From NCBI RefSeq assembly GCF_003711515.1, contig NW_021167080.1:5102346-5166345 (forward strand): a stretch of DNA of 64,000 nucleotides. Reading direction: 5' to 3'. A program made the position numbers and the translations under genes. This document shows positions 1 to 11,861 of the stretch, in pieces. The notes below the pieces were generated by a model. It had not been told where the DNA came from, did no database searches, and worked only from the letters and a program-made list of their open reading frames with translations. The stretch comes from Sodiomyces alkalinus F11. Its lineage: Eukaryota > Ascomycota > Sordariomycetes > Glomerellales > Plectosphaerellaceae. Positions within the stretch are counted from its first letter, which is position 1. The number at the start of each line of letters is the position of its first letter.

Positions 1-47
1 AAGTCCTGTACAGATTGCTGACTAAATGAATTTTTTTAAAACAAAAG
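1..47 (+). other. 3' end of an intron in the glutamate-cysteine ligase gene
   Basis: The reading frame of the downstream exon is closed here (TGA at 27-29). A branch-point match TGCTGAC lies at 16-22, followed by an A/T-rich stretch and an AAAAG acceptor ending at 47. Splicing there makes the downstream protein begin P-L-K-N-D-R-W-R-I-P-K, which agrees with the family. The donor lies outside the window. Confidence 0.7.
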
Positions 48-1133
48 CCGCTGAAAAATGACCGGTGGAGAATCCCCAAGTCACGCTACGCCTCCAACTC
101 GACTTACATCTCCACGGATTCACGTTTGAGGCCCGAATACTTGGACCCCAACCTCGTCGTCGACGAGGATATCAAGGCGCAGCTCATCCAAGGCGGCATG
201 GACGACCGGCTCGCCACGCATTTCGCCCACCTGTTCATCCGCGACCCCATCGTCGTCTTCCAGGAAGACCTCGAGGAGCTCGACCTCAACAAGACGGACC
301 ACTTCGAGAACCTGCAGTCGACCAACTGGCAGCACATGCGCTTCAAGCCGCCCCCCGCCGACAACAGCATCGGCTGGCGCGTCGAGTTCCGCCCGATGGA
401 AATCCAGGTCACCGACTTTGAGAACGCCGCCTTCTCCGTCTTCATGGTGCTCGTGACCCGCGTGATCCTCTCCTTCGACCTGAACTTCTACATCCCCATC
501 ACCAAGGTCGACGAGAACATGGAGCGCGCCCACGCCGTCGACGCCGTCCTGAACCAGCGCTTCTACTTCCGCAAGAACCCTTTCCCGGGGCGTCACTCGC
601 ATGTCAACAACGGCCACGCCAACAACGCGCCATCGTCGTCGTCGTCGTCGTCCCGGCCGGGCTCCCGCCCGCCGAGCCGCCCGCCGACCCCCGTCGGCCC
701 AGTGGAGGACGAGTACACGGAGATGACCGTCGACGACATCATCAACGGCTGCGACAACGACACGCACACGTTCCCCGGGCTGATCCCGCTGGTGGAGAGC
801 TACCTGGACAGCGTCAACGTCGACGTGCAGACGCGCTGCGCGCTGGACGCGTACCTGCGGCTCATCAGCATGCGGGCCAGCGGGCGTCTCGTCACGGCGG
901 CGCGGTGGATCCGCGGCTTTGTGGACGCGCACCCGGCGTACCGGCACGACAGCGTCGTGGGCGAGGAGGTGCAGAAGGACCTCATTGCGGCCGTCGTTGC
1001 GGTTGGCGAGCGGGAGCTGGAGCTGGAGGGGGAGGGGGAGGGGAAGGGGAAAGGGTTCGCCAACATGGGCGTTCCTGGGTTGGGGCGACTTCTCGGCAGT
1101 TTCCGCGGTGGGTGTGGTGATGATGAGACGTGA
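48..1133 (+). CDS. GCS1: Glutamate-cysteine ligase catalytic subunit, C-terminal 361 residues (5' truncated by window edge)
   Basis: Glutamate-cysteine ligase (gamma-glutamylcysteine synthetase) makes gamma-Glu-Cys from glutamate, cysteine and ATP, the first and rate-limiting step of glutathione synthesis in the cytosol. The visible exon matches the C-terminal half of the eukaryotic GCS family: R-W-R-I-P-K-S-R-Y at the start, then the strongly conserved blocks FENLQSTNW, MRFKPPP, GWRVEFRPMEIQ and ILSFDLNFYIPITKVDENM. After about residue 180 of the visible part conservation drops into a Ser/Pro-rich linker (SSSSSSSRPGSRPPSRPPTP) and ends in a Glu/Gly/Lys-rich repeat (ELELEGEGEGKGKG), both typical of fungal versions. 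The exon is entered from an intron ending at 47 and stops with TGA at 1131-1133. The N-terminal half lies upstream of the window. The family call is very secure; the exact acceptor is inferred. Confidence 0.95.
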   Translation, partial: PLKNDRWRIPKSRYASNSTYISTDSRLRPEYLDPNLVVDEDIKAQLIQGGMDDRLATHFAHLFIRDPIVVFQEDLEELDLNKTDHFENLQSTNWQHMRFKPPPADNSIGWRVEFRPMEIQVTDFENAAFSVFMVLVTRVILSFDLNFYIPITKVDENMERAHAVDAVLNQRFYFRKNPFPGRHSHVNNGHANNAPSSSSSSSRPGSRPPSRPPTPVGPVEDEYTEMTVDDIINGCDNDTHTFPGLIPLVESYLDSVNVDVQTRCALDAYLRLISMRASGRLVTAARWIRGFVDAHPAYRHDSVVGEEVQKDLIAAVVAVGERELELEGEGEGKGKGFANMGVPGLGRLLGSFRGGCGDDET

Positions 1134-4100
1134 GAAGTGAGCACAGGCACAGGGCTCTTGAGGACACGGGTCGAAAGCCCACGTTTGATTTGTGTCTCCT
1201 GCATGCATATAGGGAGGGTCCTTTGTAATGTGCTGGCATAACAGGGCCCCTTCAGCGAGAGGTTCCGAGTACATACCACCCACGAGGAACGAGGAGTGGG
1301 AGAGAAAGTCGCTATCAGATCCGTCGTCACGTGGCGTGTGACTTGAGATCAAGAATTCGAGCTCCCCCCGGGATGACTGCATTGCTTTTCTTTTTCTTCT
1401 CTGCGAGTAACCAAGCGGTGCTATGCATCGTCATCGTTTGACCGAAACGAAACAGCATTCACACATACCGACCGCATAATTTGTCCTGTGCCGGGACGTG
1501 GTGAGGTTTCGCGAGACGACATACATACCTATCTATCTATGTACGATCAGATCGTCGTCGACAAAAAGCGCTCCAGGTCCGGATTTGGCTTAAGAATCGA
1601 AAAGGGGCCATGACCCGATGGGCATTCGCATTCACCCAAGCCGGGTGGAGTGGTGGGTGACGCAGATCCGATCCAAGGGTGGGATTGTACGTTGTACGTG
1701 TGTCCATCTCGTGCTTATCTCGTGGTCGTCTCGTGCTTTTCATCACCATGTCTTGGCTGGACCTGTGGAGGGGAAAGGGAAAAGGACGTGAAGATGCTGG
1801 TGCCGGTGGATGTGAAACCCGCGATCAAGTGCCGCCGACAGAACAGACCCTGATCGTATATAGGTAGAGTATGTGAGTTGTCTCAGACCATCCCAGCATG
1901 CGTACCTTATTGACAGAGTTCTACGGTGTACGCCGGGTACCTTTCAGACGATCCTGTACGTTATAGGTAAAGCTGCGGGCATATCAAATCGACCCAGGGA
2001 GGAGGGGAGAGGGCAAGGGCAAGGGCCCCACGAAGCGAAGCGCTGGGTGTTCGGTGCTGAAGGGCAGGAGGAGATGAAGTACGATGTTCTATTCGTACTT
2101 CGATTCGTATGTACTTCAACACTCTTACGCGTCACATCGCTACCACATAAGGTAGTGAGAGACAGACGGGATACTGAATTAATCTTGCTCCACCGGCGAG
2201 ATCGAGGTACGTTGTACATACCTCTGGGACGGGCAAGGGGGACGAGTCCATGTTCGAAAAAAAAATAAAAAAATTGGCTTGACCTCCGCCGGACCACTGC
2301 TCTTACACCCTTGGGGGGGAGAAGGAATGAATGCCGGAGAAATGAGAAAAGGATGAATGAATAGTCATTATAGTGTAGAGTAATTAAATTAGAGACAGTA
2401 CGGAGTCCGGGTTAAGAAACAATTGGGAACGGAAAAAGCAAGAATGGGAAAAGGAACGAGACCGATAGAAAAAAAGGAGAGAAAATAAAGAAAATAAAAA
2501 GAAAAAGAAGTCGTGCAACTCCATATCCAGTAACACCCCAGAGCGTGTGTCCCTTTCCCCACTTCTGTAACTTCTCCAAAGCGCACATTGTGCCATGTCA
2601 CTCGGCGTGTCTTTGCAAAGCAGATGACAAATGACAGGACTCAAAAGAACCCCTCTCCTAACCAGGGGAAACCAAGAAAAAAAAAAAAAAAAGGGAAGCA
2701 AGAAAGGGGATACACAAAAAAAAAAATAAACCTTAGAAAGATGTGATACATATTAATCATCTCGCGTGTAACGAACGAAAAACGCACGGGAGTCGGACGT
2801 CCGGACGGACGAGGCCACGGACGAAACCCAGAACACCGAACATTCCATGTCCTCCTCGCGTGCCCCCACCGACAAGGTTCCCTAACACTACGGATAAGCG
2901 CTAGCCACAATAACCCCCTGATCGTCGGGGACGATCGGGAATCGGGGGAGCGAGGAGGTGGGAGGTGGGAGGTGGGAGGCGGGAGAGCGGCAATTCCCTT
3001 ATTAATTACCTTGTACGTACAACGTACAGTACAGTTATACATACCTTAAGCACGCCACGGGGGGTGGGAGAGGGGAAACCACATAGAGCTTCACCCAACT
3101 CGGATTCCACACAACCATGAGTAAGTATATGCAGGCTACGGAGTACAGATATATCATATGTACCTTATTAATGAACAATAATGTCCTACGCAGTAGCTCT
3201 CCATCAAGTACTCCATAGATACATACCCCTTGACCTTGTCAAGTCTCTTATCACCGGACCCGACGGAACAGAAAATAACGAGGAAGAGGAAAGTAAGAAG
3301 AGAGACATATCCACAAGTTTTCTCTACAGGGCTCTTAACAGGCCCTGCACCGATCCTACCCGTCATATGTCGGTCTTTTTTTATAAGCACCTAATAGCAC
3401 CTAATAGCACCTAATAAGCCGGAACGCCCACTAAACCGGCCGTGCGCGCCCGGTGTCCAAGCCGAGCGGATTGCCTAGCCTGCTAATCTCCTCCTAGTCT
3501 CCATGAACTAGTCTCGCGGGGGCAAGCCGCGAGGAGATGAAGAATGACGGGTTCGCGGGTTTTGTTGTCTTGTTAGTACCAAGCACGGAGTTACGGATAT
3601 TACTGTATCTTGTACGAATACGATCCACCCAATTTAGTCCGGAGCTAAGGTAAGGTAGAGAGGAGAAATGGAACTTTCGTCACCAGGATATCCTGGTTTG
3701 TTCGTCTTAACAATGTATCGATTGTATATGTAACAGAACACAAACACGCCCCAAAGCCAGACCAGTAGTTTGCAGAATCAGGGTATCACCATTTTCCCTG
3801 CCTTGATGAAAGCCCCGTCTCTAGATACACTAACAGGAGAAACCCTCGTACTCCACAGGAATTAACTGTACAACTGAGAGAAAAATGTTGGCCTGTATCG
3901 TTCCATCCACCCAAGGCCGTAAAAGGTAAAAAGCGAATCGTCGACTCGTTCGACCCGGAGAAACACCCCGCGGGCAAGAATAGAAGTGCGTAAATGGCGA
4001 CTGACTTTGGGTAACCGACAACTGCGGGGTGTTGAGTCGTCAAGTCATTGCCCACATCCTCGCGTCGGATATAGCGCAGCGTATAAGCTCAAAAGTTGGG

Positions 4101-4494
4101 TCGGTCGTTGTTGCCAAGCAGATCGTGTATATACAATGGCAGATCGAGGCCGCACAGCCAATGCCGGGTATTACTGTGCCAGGTGATGAGAGGAAATGAA
4201 ATGACAGAGAAAAGAGAAAGAAGAAAGCAGAGTGGAAGAAAATGGTAGGAAAGGGTTCCGAGGGTAAAGGCGACAGTTCTTCTGGCGCCGCTGGGGCACA
4301 TCATCTTCTTCGTTGTGTAACCCCGCCCTGGGTCGACGGATCGTGGGGTATCAGGCATTGGATTTTATGGAAATGTTCGTGTGGCTAATCTGGCCAATTT
4401 AACGTGAGAGCCCATCGGTAACTCGTCAGGCGTTTGTCTCTCTCGGTGGTCGCTTGCCTCGTGACGAAAGCGCCGTAATCGAATTCTTCGACCA
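1134..4494. other. Intergenic region between convergent GCS1 and nsdD
   Basis: The reading frames here are short, lack codon-bias continuity and match no family I know. I see poly-A/T tracts (2255-2275, 2675-2730), several TACGTTGTA/TACAACGTA palindromes (for example 1687-1697, 2207-2217, 3017-3027) and one 10-bp tandem repeat. The two flanking genes end toward it, so it should hold both 3' UTRs. No RNA gene recognised. Confidence 0.5.
3386..3415. repeat. Short tandem repeat, 3 x 10 bp
   Basis: Three exact head-to-tail copies of AGCACCTAAT. No coding context. Confidence 0.8.
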
Positions 4495-6221
4495 TCACGG
4501 TCGTGGAGGGGTCTTCGGTCGTATTTGCCTCGCCTCGAGTTGCCGCTTGCGTTCCAATTTGGCGTAGTGCAGGCCGCAGGCGTTGCAAAGAGTCCTCGCA
4601 CCGTCCGGCCCTCTGCGCCACTCAGGTGTGTCTATTCTGTTACAGCTGTGGCATCGCCCTGGGGGTGCAGCCCGCTGTACACACCCAAAAAGAAGAGGTT
4701 AGTTCTGCTTGCTCGCACTTCAACTCCAGTCCCATAAAAACTCACCCCTCGCCTCTTTTTCACTTCACCCGTGCCGTAGCCGTTGGCCTTGACGTTTTCG
4801 TACATGTGGGCATCTTCCGCTTCGTAACTATTCGCCTTTCCGGCCACCCTCGCGCGTTCGTTGGTTTCTTGAACAAGATGCCGCACAGCCTCTAGAGAAG
4901 TTCGAACAAATTCCGCCGCGTTCAGCATATCAGTAACCTCCCGTTCCGTCGGCAGGCGTTCAGGGATGGGCTGAGCGCCATGTTGTTCTGCGGCAATCCT
5001 GACCCATCCCTCCGCAAAGCCGGCGACGGTTCTGGACGAGCGTGCAATCTGAGTGGAACTGTTGTTAGTGATGCTAGGGTCTCGAAGGGTTCTTCAAGGT
5101 CGTTGACTCCAGGCTTACCCTAGATAGACATTCTGCGTAGCTCCACGCATCTAGGGCCCTGTTCAGAGTACGGTCGTGCTGGACACGGGCGGAAGCGTAG
5201 TCGGGGTCTTCTGGGTGTGCACCGGGACGCGGGACTTCGTAGGGCGACGGCAAGGAGGGGTGCCGTGGCGACCCAGGATAAGCGGCGGGCAAAGGAATTT
5301 GTCCCGGCGGCAAATGAGCCGCGTGCGCATGGGGGTATGTTGTCGGAGGCTGCTGCACGACGGGATGTTGGTAGGAAACATTGTGCTCGAGGGGCTTGGC
5401 GTCTGGCTCCCGGATATGCTCGGTTCTTGTCGTCGGCGGGCTGGGTTGAGGTCCAGGGAAGTTGCTCAAGGGGGGAGCGACATGCCTCCCAGGAGGGAAA
5501 GGCGATGGCCGGGCCGAGTCGGAGAAGGGAGGAAGACCCTCTGGTCTTGGAGGGAAGGACGTTGGGTGAAGTGCCCGCGGCGAATGCTTCTCGGTCGTCG
5601 ACTCGGATAACTGTCGCGCTGGTCCTGGCCCGAAAGGTGAAGGGAAGCTGTGGGTAGAGGCTGCAAACCCGGGAGGCGGCGGTTGTGGGGCTTGTGACGG
5701 CGGAAACGGACTCGACTTTGCGCCGGAGATAACCTCGGACAAGGAGGGGAGTGAGGGGAGAGATGGGCGGTGTCGTGGTTCGGTATCCCCAGAGGGACCA
5801 CGAGGCTCTGTTGAAGAAAGCATGCTTGGCACAGCGGGTCCAGGATGATGGGCAGGCGAGTAAGGAGGTGGATGAGCGTGATAGGAATGATTTGGGTTGA
5901 GGAGAGCTGCCGTAGCCATGGCCGGACCGTCGCGGTAGAACTTGCTAACAGACTCCCGATATGGTGGGGGTAGCTGCGCGTCGCAATGGCCAGGTTTGCC
6001 AGTAAATGGAGGAACGCTGCTGACGAAAGATCTTCTTGTTAATGTGTTGTCGAGGGTGGGGAGACAAAGTGGAAGAACGGAAAAGGAGTAAAAAAAAAAA
6101 AATTGAGGGAAAAGAAAAGAAGAGGAGAAGAAAACAAACAGATAAAAGGGCGAGGGTGCGACCAATATCAAAAGAGGGAAAGTACGCACCTTTGCCTAGC
6201 TCCAGATCCGCCCACTTCCAT
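4495..6221 (-). CDS. nsdD: NsdD-type GATA zinc-finger transcription factor
   Basis: Nuclear GATA-family regulator; NsdD orthologues control sexual development and repress asexual sporulation in ascomycetes. Model on the minus strand: exons 6190-6221, 5119-6019, 4746-5048 and 4495-4674, all phases compatible, GT-AG introns, giving 471 aa (A. nidulans NsdD is of similar length). Residues 1-311 are Pro/Ser-rich and disordered and include the family-typical [15 protein letters not shown] block. Exon 3 gives a helical segment ([20 protein letters not shown] ... [19 protein letters not shown]). Exon 4 carries one C-terminal GATA finger, CHSC-x18-CNAC, with [10 protein letters not shown] and [16 protein letters not shown], and ends [12 protein letters not shown]. 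The last intron splits just before the finger ([16 protein letters not shown]). The 32-nt first exon ([10 protein letters not shown]) is the least certain part; the ATG at 6221 was chosen because donor, acceptor and phase all fit. The gene faces an 11.8-kb gene-poor region. Confidence 0.92.
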
Positions 6222-9200
6222 GGCAGTTTGATTGGGTTTCCGAGGAAGCGAAGGCTGGAGGAGATCTTGTGAACCCCGGGCGAGATCTACAGGACGTCGA
6301 GGATCTGACTCGCCGAGGAGCTAGAAGGGCGGAGTAAGTTGTGCCTCGGTGACGGGACCACAGGACCGGGGCGTGGGTGCTGGTGGCTGCGGTTTACGTA
6401 GTGGAGCCAAACGGAGAAATCGGTGGAAGACGACAGGGTCAGCCTCATGTACCTTGTAAGTGTATTTCCGTAAGTACCTATAACGTGTAACGTATGGGTT
6501 GGGCACGTTTGTGTTTGTCCGCAGAACAGAACAGGCCACTCCACTAGGCTGTCTCCCACAATGCCTGCAGAGACAATGTGAGCAAAGCGTGCTGTGGTGT
6601 GGGGGGAGGAAACTAATTACCTATCGAACTAGATCCCAGCAAGATCTGCCCAAAAGGACTCGAGAGGATTTGGGGGGAGTCAGGAGGGGCACCAGTGGGT
6701 GATGGGGGGGTCCACGGTAGCGCACCTCACCGCCTGTACCAGTTGTTCAAACGGTGCCAAGGCAAGGGCTGGTGTTCCGATTGGGGTGGTACGCCCGTTA
6801 CAGCGACTTAGTGCTGAGGGACAAGCCGCTTAGCGAGGACAAAAGCGAACAGGGGAGTCCAAGACAAGGCTGTCAGAATCTGATTCGGGTGATGTAGGTG
6901 GAGATCGGAGAGTGCGTGGTAATTAATCCGAGTGTCGCGTTTCCCTGTCTTTCCCGGGAGGCTGGAATGGTGTTGGTGTTGTACTTTGTACTTTGCAGGG
7001 GGTGGGGGGTTCCTTTCTCGTTTTGCTTTTATTTCCGTGGGCTCCCCTCACCCAGGTCCTTGTTGCTTTTGCTGTTGGGCTTTGGAGTCTCGGGGTCCGT
7101 TTCGCTAGCGGCCGAAAAGGGATGAGCGTGGTTGGTATCGATCGATCGACTGCGTCGCTAGCGTTGTGGGCGTTGCCCGTCTTTGGCAAACTTTCACCCC
7201 TTCTTCTTCTCCTTCGCGTCCCGCGTGAAACGTGGAAAACGGCCCGCGTTGTTTCGGCAGCGTTGGTACCTTGTCTTGACGTCCACACCAGCCCAAGTTA
7301 GGTTGAAGGTTAGTCTGCGCCCCGGTTGAACCCCGCTTTGGCCGTAGTCGGCGATAAGATGGGCTTGCTATCCGACCTTGGATCGATGAAGAAGAAGCTA
7401 CCAAGTCGTTGAGTTAGACGAGGCGGTGCCGCAATACCGAAAGGTCGTGGATAGGTGGGCAGACGAAGGAGCTGATCGGGACCATAAGATGGGGCAAAGA
7501 GGAATATAAGCTCAGATTGCCAGGTATTTGGGCCCAGTTCGAGATGGAGATACTGTATCGCTAGGATGCAAGGAATGTGAGAGAGAGGAGAAAGAAGGTT
7601 GGCATAATAATCGTCAAGATTGTAATATTAGGAGCAGATTCAAGATTCAAGGATGAAAAAAAAAATGAAAAAAAGTATGTCGAGGAAAATCGAACCAGGG
7701 CAAAACATGCGCCCCCAAGACCCGAGAGCGGAGTGATATGTCCTCTACGGGCACGAACTACTAAGAGAAGAAGACAAAAACGATTGACTCCAGAAAATGA
7801 AGAGATCAGCGGTCAACAATGCATCCAGTACCAAATGAACTGAATGAGCAGTGACGAAGTTTTAGCGGCACAGCGTAACGGCGGGCGTAGTGAGAACTCT
7901 TGAGGAAGGGAAGGAACTACGGACAGGGGTTCACCCTCAAACTGCCTCTTATACGTGTAAAGAGAAGACGTGCATACAGATATACAACGTACTCTGTACG
8001 AAGGAATACCTTTCCCATCCGTAGCCCGTACTCTGTACATTAAGGTATACTGGATCCATATGTGACTTGGGAACCTGGCCCGATAGAGTGACAAGGACAG
8101 GAGAGAGAGCAGGAGCAAAAGTGACCAGGGACTCAAAGGAGCAAGGAAAGGGCCACGAGCTCACGAGCAGGGGGGTGGGGTTATGGCCGATCCACTGTCG
8201 TATGTGATATGGATTGGATTTGGGAAGGATATGTACGTTGTATAGTATGTAATGTACCTAACCGACCTATCGTTGTAACCCCCGTCCGCATCTCATCACT
8301 CCTCGTCATCACTTTATCGGATCCAGAGCTAAGATCCATCGGCCCTATATCATGTGCATTAATTACCTGCCAGCTCATAGTCCCCAATTAATTCTTCGCA
8401 CAACGGACATCTTACGAAGTGGAGTCCCTGACGTATCGCAAGAGAAACTACACATAAGATCCATTCCCCTGTATCCGTTGACTAAAATCTTTCCTTGGCC
8501 GGGAGCCCTTTTGAGTACACACACAACACTGTACCGTGCCTCTGTCGGTAAGCCAATGCGAATGTAGTTGTCACTCTTAGATACTTGGTGCTATGCTACA
8601 CGTGCAGATTGGACTTGGACAGATGGCGAGATGTGTGAAACATGTACGAAGAGTAGATCCCTTTCCATCCCCGTAGTGGAAGCCTCGTTTAGTCCAAAAA
8701 GGTCGGCAAAATTGATCTACCTGTTATACTACCTGCATACCTACTTTGTCAATACATACACACATATACATAAATATTCATATATGTTGCACACAATGAC
8801 TCCATTGCCCTGCTGGTCCTCATCACCAGTCTCTCCAGTTGGGACCAGGACGCCCGATTTGAGATTTGATCAGGATCAGCCCAAGGGTCTGTCTATTCGA
8901 GTCAGGTCCTTAAACACGCGCCTTGCCGAGTCTTGCTTGGTTCTTATGTCGAGAAGGTAGTACTATGTCCGTATCCGTTCCGTTCCTTGTTGTGTGCGGG
9001 GCCGGTTCATGATGTGTTTCGTACGACCATAGGAGCTTTCGAAACTCGGTGCTTTCTCGAACGTGAAGGACACCCCGCCTGAGGAGATGGTAGGTAGTAC
9101 TTAGGTGGGCAACATGTGTCTTCATCAGGGCCAAAGGGCATGGTTTGACTTGCCGGGACATAGACGTCTATACCCCAAGGATGCTCTCGCCGCTATGGTG

Positions 9201-10105
9201 CCCCTGGTTTTTGTTAGCGACCAGTGCTGAAACATGCCCCTTCTGAGTTCCGCTGTGCTCGATGAGATGTTCCTCGAGAAGACCGCGATTCGGTACCTAA
9301 TCTCAGTCGGTGTCTACAGGTAAGGCAACGAGGAATAGGAGCCCATTTCTGTATGTACGACCATGGCACATATTCTAGTACCTCGACGCAGTCTTGTCGA
9401 CTTTGATCAACCTCAAACCCCCATTATCCTCCCAGGGAAACAAACCCCCGTGGTACCTAACTTACTGTGGAGACGATAGCCGGGAAATAAGTGTGAATAA
9501 AAAAAAGAAGGAGGGGGGCAAATGAAGGGGGATATTCCTTCAGATATCGAGCTCTCACCCTTGCTAGAACCTGCATCAGTTCGGTCCAACGTCCACACTG
9601 TCTTGTGTGCCGTCAGTGTCACCCTTGTTACATTGAAATCACGCGTTCGGCATGCAGAGCCATGCCCTGGCCTCGATGCTGATGGTCGTCCGTGCACCGT
9701 TCCAGGCACAACAACGTGATGAATCGACCAAGTAATTAACACCGGGAATCTTGCGCCAAGGATGTTAGGTATGACACGCACTCTTTTGCCATCAGTATCA
9801 GTCAACGGGCTACCCGAAAGTGAACGTGGATGGAAACTTTCCAGATCTATGCACCCCTTGGTTCCGGATAGCTGGTTGGTGGGGGGTGACACCGTTTCCT
9901 TCGGAGAATACAACCAACTCCACGACCATGGCATCCGCCCGCCCACTTTTTTTTACTCGGTCGCGTACAAAGTGCCTCATTGTACGCCGAGGACGATTCA
10001 CAGAGCCTATCGTTTCGGCGATCGACTCGTGTCACCGAAATCAAGATCTCGGATTTCCATTTCTCTTAAAGATCGGCTCGGTCCAATGGGAGCGGGAGCA
10101 TCGTA
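6222..10105. other. Gene-poor region upstream of nsdD, left part
   Basis: About 3.9 kb with no frame I can link to a protein family; all open frames are short and overlap on both strands. Contains GTACGTTGTA-type motifs (around 8230), a TACTCTGTAC motif near 8035 and an AT-rich tract near 8755-8790. It presumably includes the nsdD promoter and 5' UTR next to 6222; I cannot delimit them. Confidence 0.45.
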
Positions 10106-10151
10106 AGTCGGACCACCCTAATCCGGCCACCCCCCTAATTTAGCCCACCTG
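10106..10151 (+). repeat. Left terminal inverted repeat of the Fot1-like element
   Basis: 46 bp beginning AGTCGGACCACCCTAATCC and ending TTTAGCCCACCTG. It matches the reverse complement of 11816-11861 with a single C-to-T difference (CCCACC versus CCTACC), itself a CpA-to-TpA change. Confidence 0.9.
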
Positions 10152-10199
10152 ACCGAGACGACTTAACTTAAAAACAAATCTATTTTCACCCATAACGTA

Positions 10200-11770
10200 G
10201 CTATTCTAGTAGGAATTCTATGTATATAGATTAAAATCTAGCCTCGTGTGCCTCGGGTAACGTGTTAATTAGCTTAATTAAGGCCTCCCCCCTCTATCGC
10301 GCCCTTATAATTACCTCGATAGAGGTAAACCGTTCGTTTACCTTTATAGGCATTTTTACCCTTTTTTTCGGCCTCTCTAGATCTAATTATGTCTTTAACT
10401 AACTAAGCTAGAACTGCCTCTCTACTAGTAAAACGTCTTTTTTATCCAGTACCTTTAGCGCCTTCGTAAATAGCCGCTAAGTATAGCGGGTAGTAGTACG
10501 AGGGGTTTTCGAGTGCTAGCCTACTCTAGAGGAGTTATTAGGCGCCTACGGGTATCCTTATCTAAGAGCTATAGGCTTAGAAGTGCCTTTACCCGATTAA
10601 CTAGCCACTGCCCTAATACCCGCTATCCTGCCTTAATATTCTTCGCGATAATAGCGTCTTTTCGTGCCCTGCCGTAGTAGCTAAGGAAATTCTGCTTCCC
10701 GATAGGCGCGCTATCCGTGAGATACGATAATTTCGCGAGGTGCTTACGATAGGACGCCTTAAGGGGCCCGAACACGGATAAATCGAGCGGTTAAGTAATA
10801 TATAATAAATAAGGAGGTAAAAATAAGAGGAGGATATTACTCTGGAAGTATTCCTATAAGAACTTATTAGAGAGGTAGCTCTTATAGCCGTCTAGTAGTA
10901 GTAGGCGTGGTAAACCTGCTTTATCTGCCTCTATCTTAGTATAGGGGTTAAAGACCTTTTTAAGCCACTCCACCGCTATATTATTAGAGGTGTAGCCGTT
11001 TTTAGAGGCAGTAAACTACTAGCTATCGTAGTTATTCAGATCTTTAGGAAACTATTACCGTTAGACTGTTTTTCCTTTAAAAATAATAAGCGGAGGTAAG
11101 GATTAGCCCTTAGTAGAGATATACTCGATAATCGATATCTAGATCCATGTGCTAGACGTTTTAACGTACATACTCCTTCTCTCCGCGTGCCCTACTACTA
11201 AGCCGTTTATTCTTTACCCCTCTTATATCCCCGTTTTATCTATATTATATCGAAATCGTGGTAAAATAGCCTTAATTTTCGGTTACTTCAGTCGGTTAAA
11301 GAATTCCTGCAGAACTTTAGCTATAACGCTCTTAACACGGTAGCTCTTAATCCGTTTACCTTTTATAGTCTTTAAGGAGGGATTCCTAGCTAAAAATCCA
11401 GCTATCTAGTACCTCCCTAGAGGACGTGTGTCGTTTTAAGTATATAAGATCTTCTACGCGAATTCCTTCACCTAAAAGTGCGAGGGCGCGAACCCTAACT
11501 CGGCCTATACTAATACCTAACTAGCGAGAGATTACTCTTAAATAGGCGTAAGCCTTTAGAGATACTTATAGGCGCGTTTCTTAGGTTAGCTGCCGTTTAA
11601 ACGGTTACGAAGGGTGGTTCGAGGCATGCCCTAGACGCGTAAAGCGTGCTGGATACTCGCGTCCCACCGAATATCGTGGAGAGCGAGTTAAATATCACTT
11701 TCCGTGTATTTTAGCATAGTAAAACAGGATATATACTTTGATTAAGCGATTTTTAATATTATATTAGGAT
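10200..11770 (-). pseudogene. Pogo/Fot1-type (DDE_1) transposase remnant
   Basis: Read on the minus strand, the frame is recognisable if TAA/TAG are taken as mutated Gln or Trp codons. Near 11590-11700 is a helix-turn-helix segment with D-I-x-L-A-L-H-D-I and G-M-P-R-T-T-L-R-N-R-L, the psq/CENP-B type DNA-binding motif. Near 11050-11300 are Y-N-I-D-K-T-G-I, L-V-V-G-H, T-W-I and P-P-L-I-I-F-K-G-K-T, the order expected around the first catalytic Asp of Fot1 transposases. Numerous stops make it non-functional. No intact copy is in the window. Confidence 0.8.
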
Positions 11771-11815
11771 ATCGACGCGTTTTTGTTCGAGGTGGTGGGT
11801 TAGATTAGGGGAAAA

Positions 11816-11861
11816 CAGGTAGGCTAAATTAGGGGGGTGGCCGGATTAGGGTGGTCCGACT
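11816..11861 (-). repeat. Right terminal inverted repeat of the Fot1-like element
   Basis: Reverse complement of the left TIR, 45 of 46 positions identical, followed by the TA target duplication at 11862-11863. Confidence 0.9.

Larger units (their letters stand above)
10106..11861 (-). mobile_element. Fot1/pogo-type DNA transposon, complete ends, RIP-degenerated
   Basis: A 1,756-bp element with 46-bp terminal inverted repeats (10106-10151 and 11816-11861) that start AGTCGGACCACC and differ at one C/T position. It is flanked by TA on both sides (10104-10105 and 11862-11863), the target duplication of Tc1/mariner-pogo elements. Length, TIR length and TA site agree with Fot1/Pot2-like fungal elements. 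The interior is rich in TA with few CA/TG, so all frames are full of TAA/TAG; this is a RIP pattern. Transposase remnants are readable on the minus strand. Confidence 0.88.

Noticed and set aside
120..1382. 420-codon minus-strand frame opposite GCS1
   Set aside because: Antisense shadow of a GC-rich conserved exon; composition (Val/Arg/Asp-rich) is typical of such shadows.
5176..5657. Two plus-strand frames (144 and 146 codons) opposite nsdD exon 2
   Set aside because: Shadows of the Pro/Ser-rich region; no independent support.
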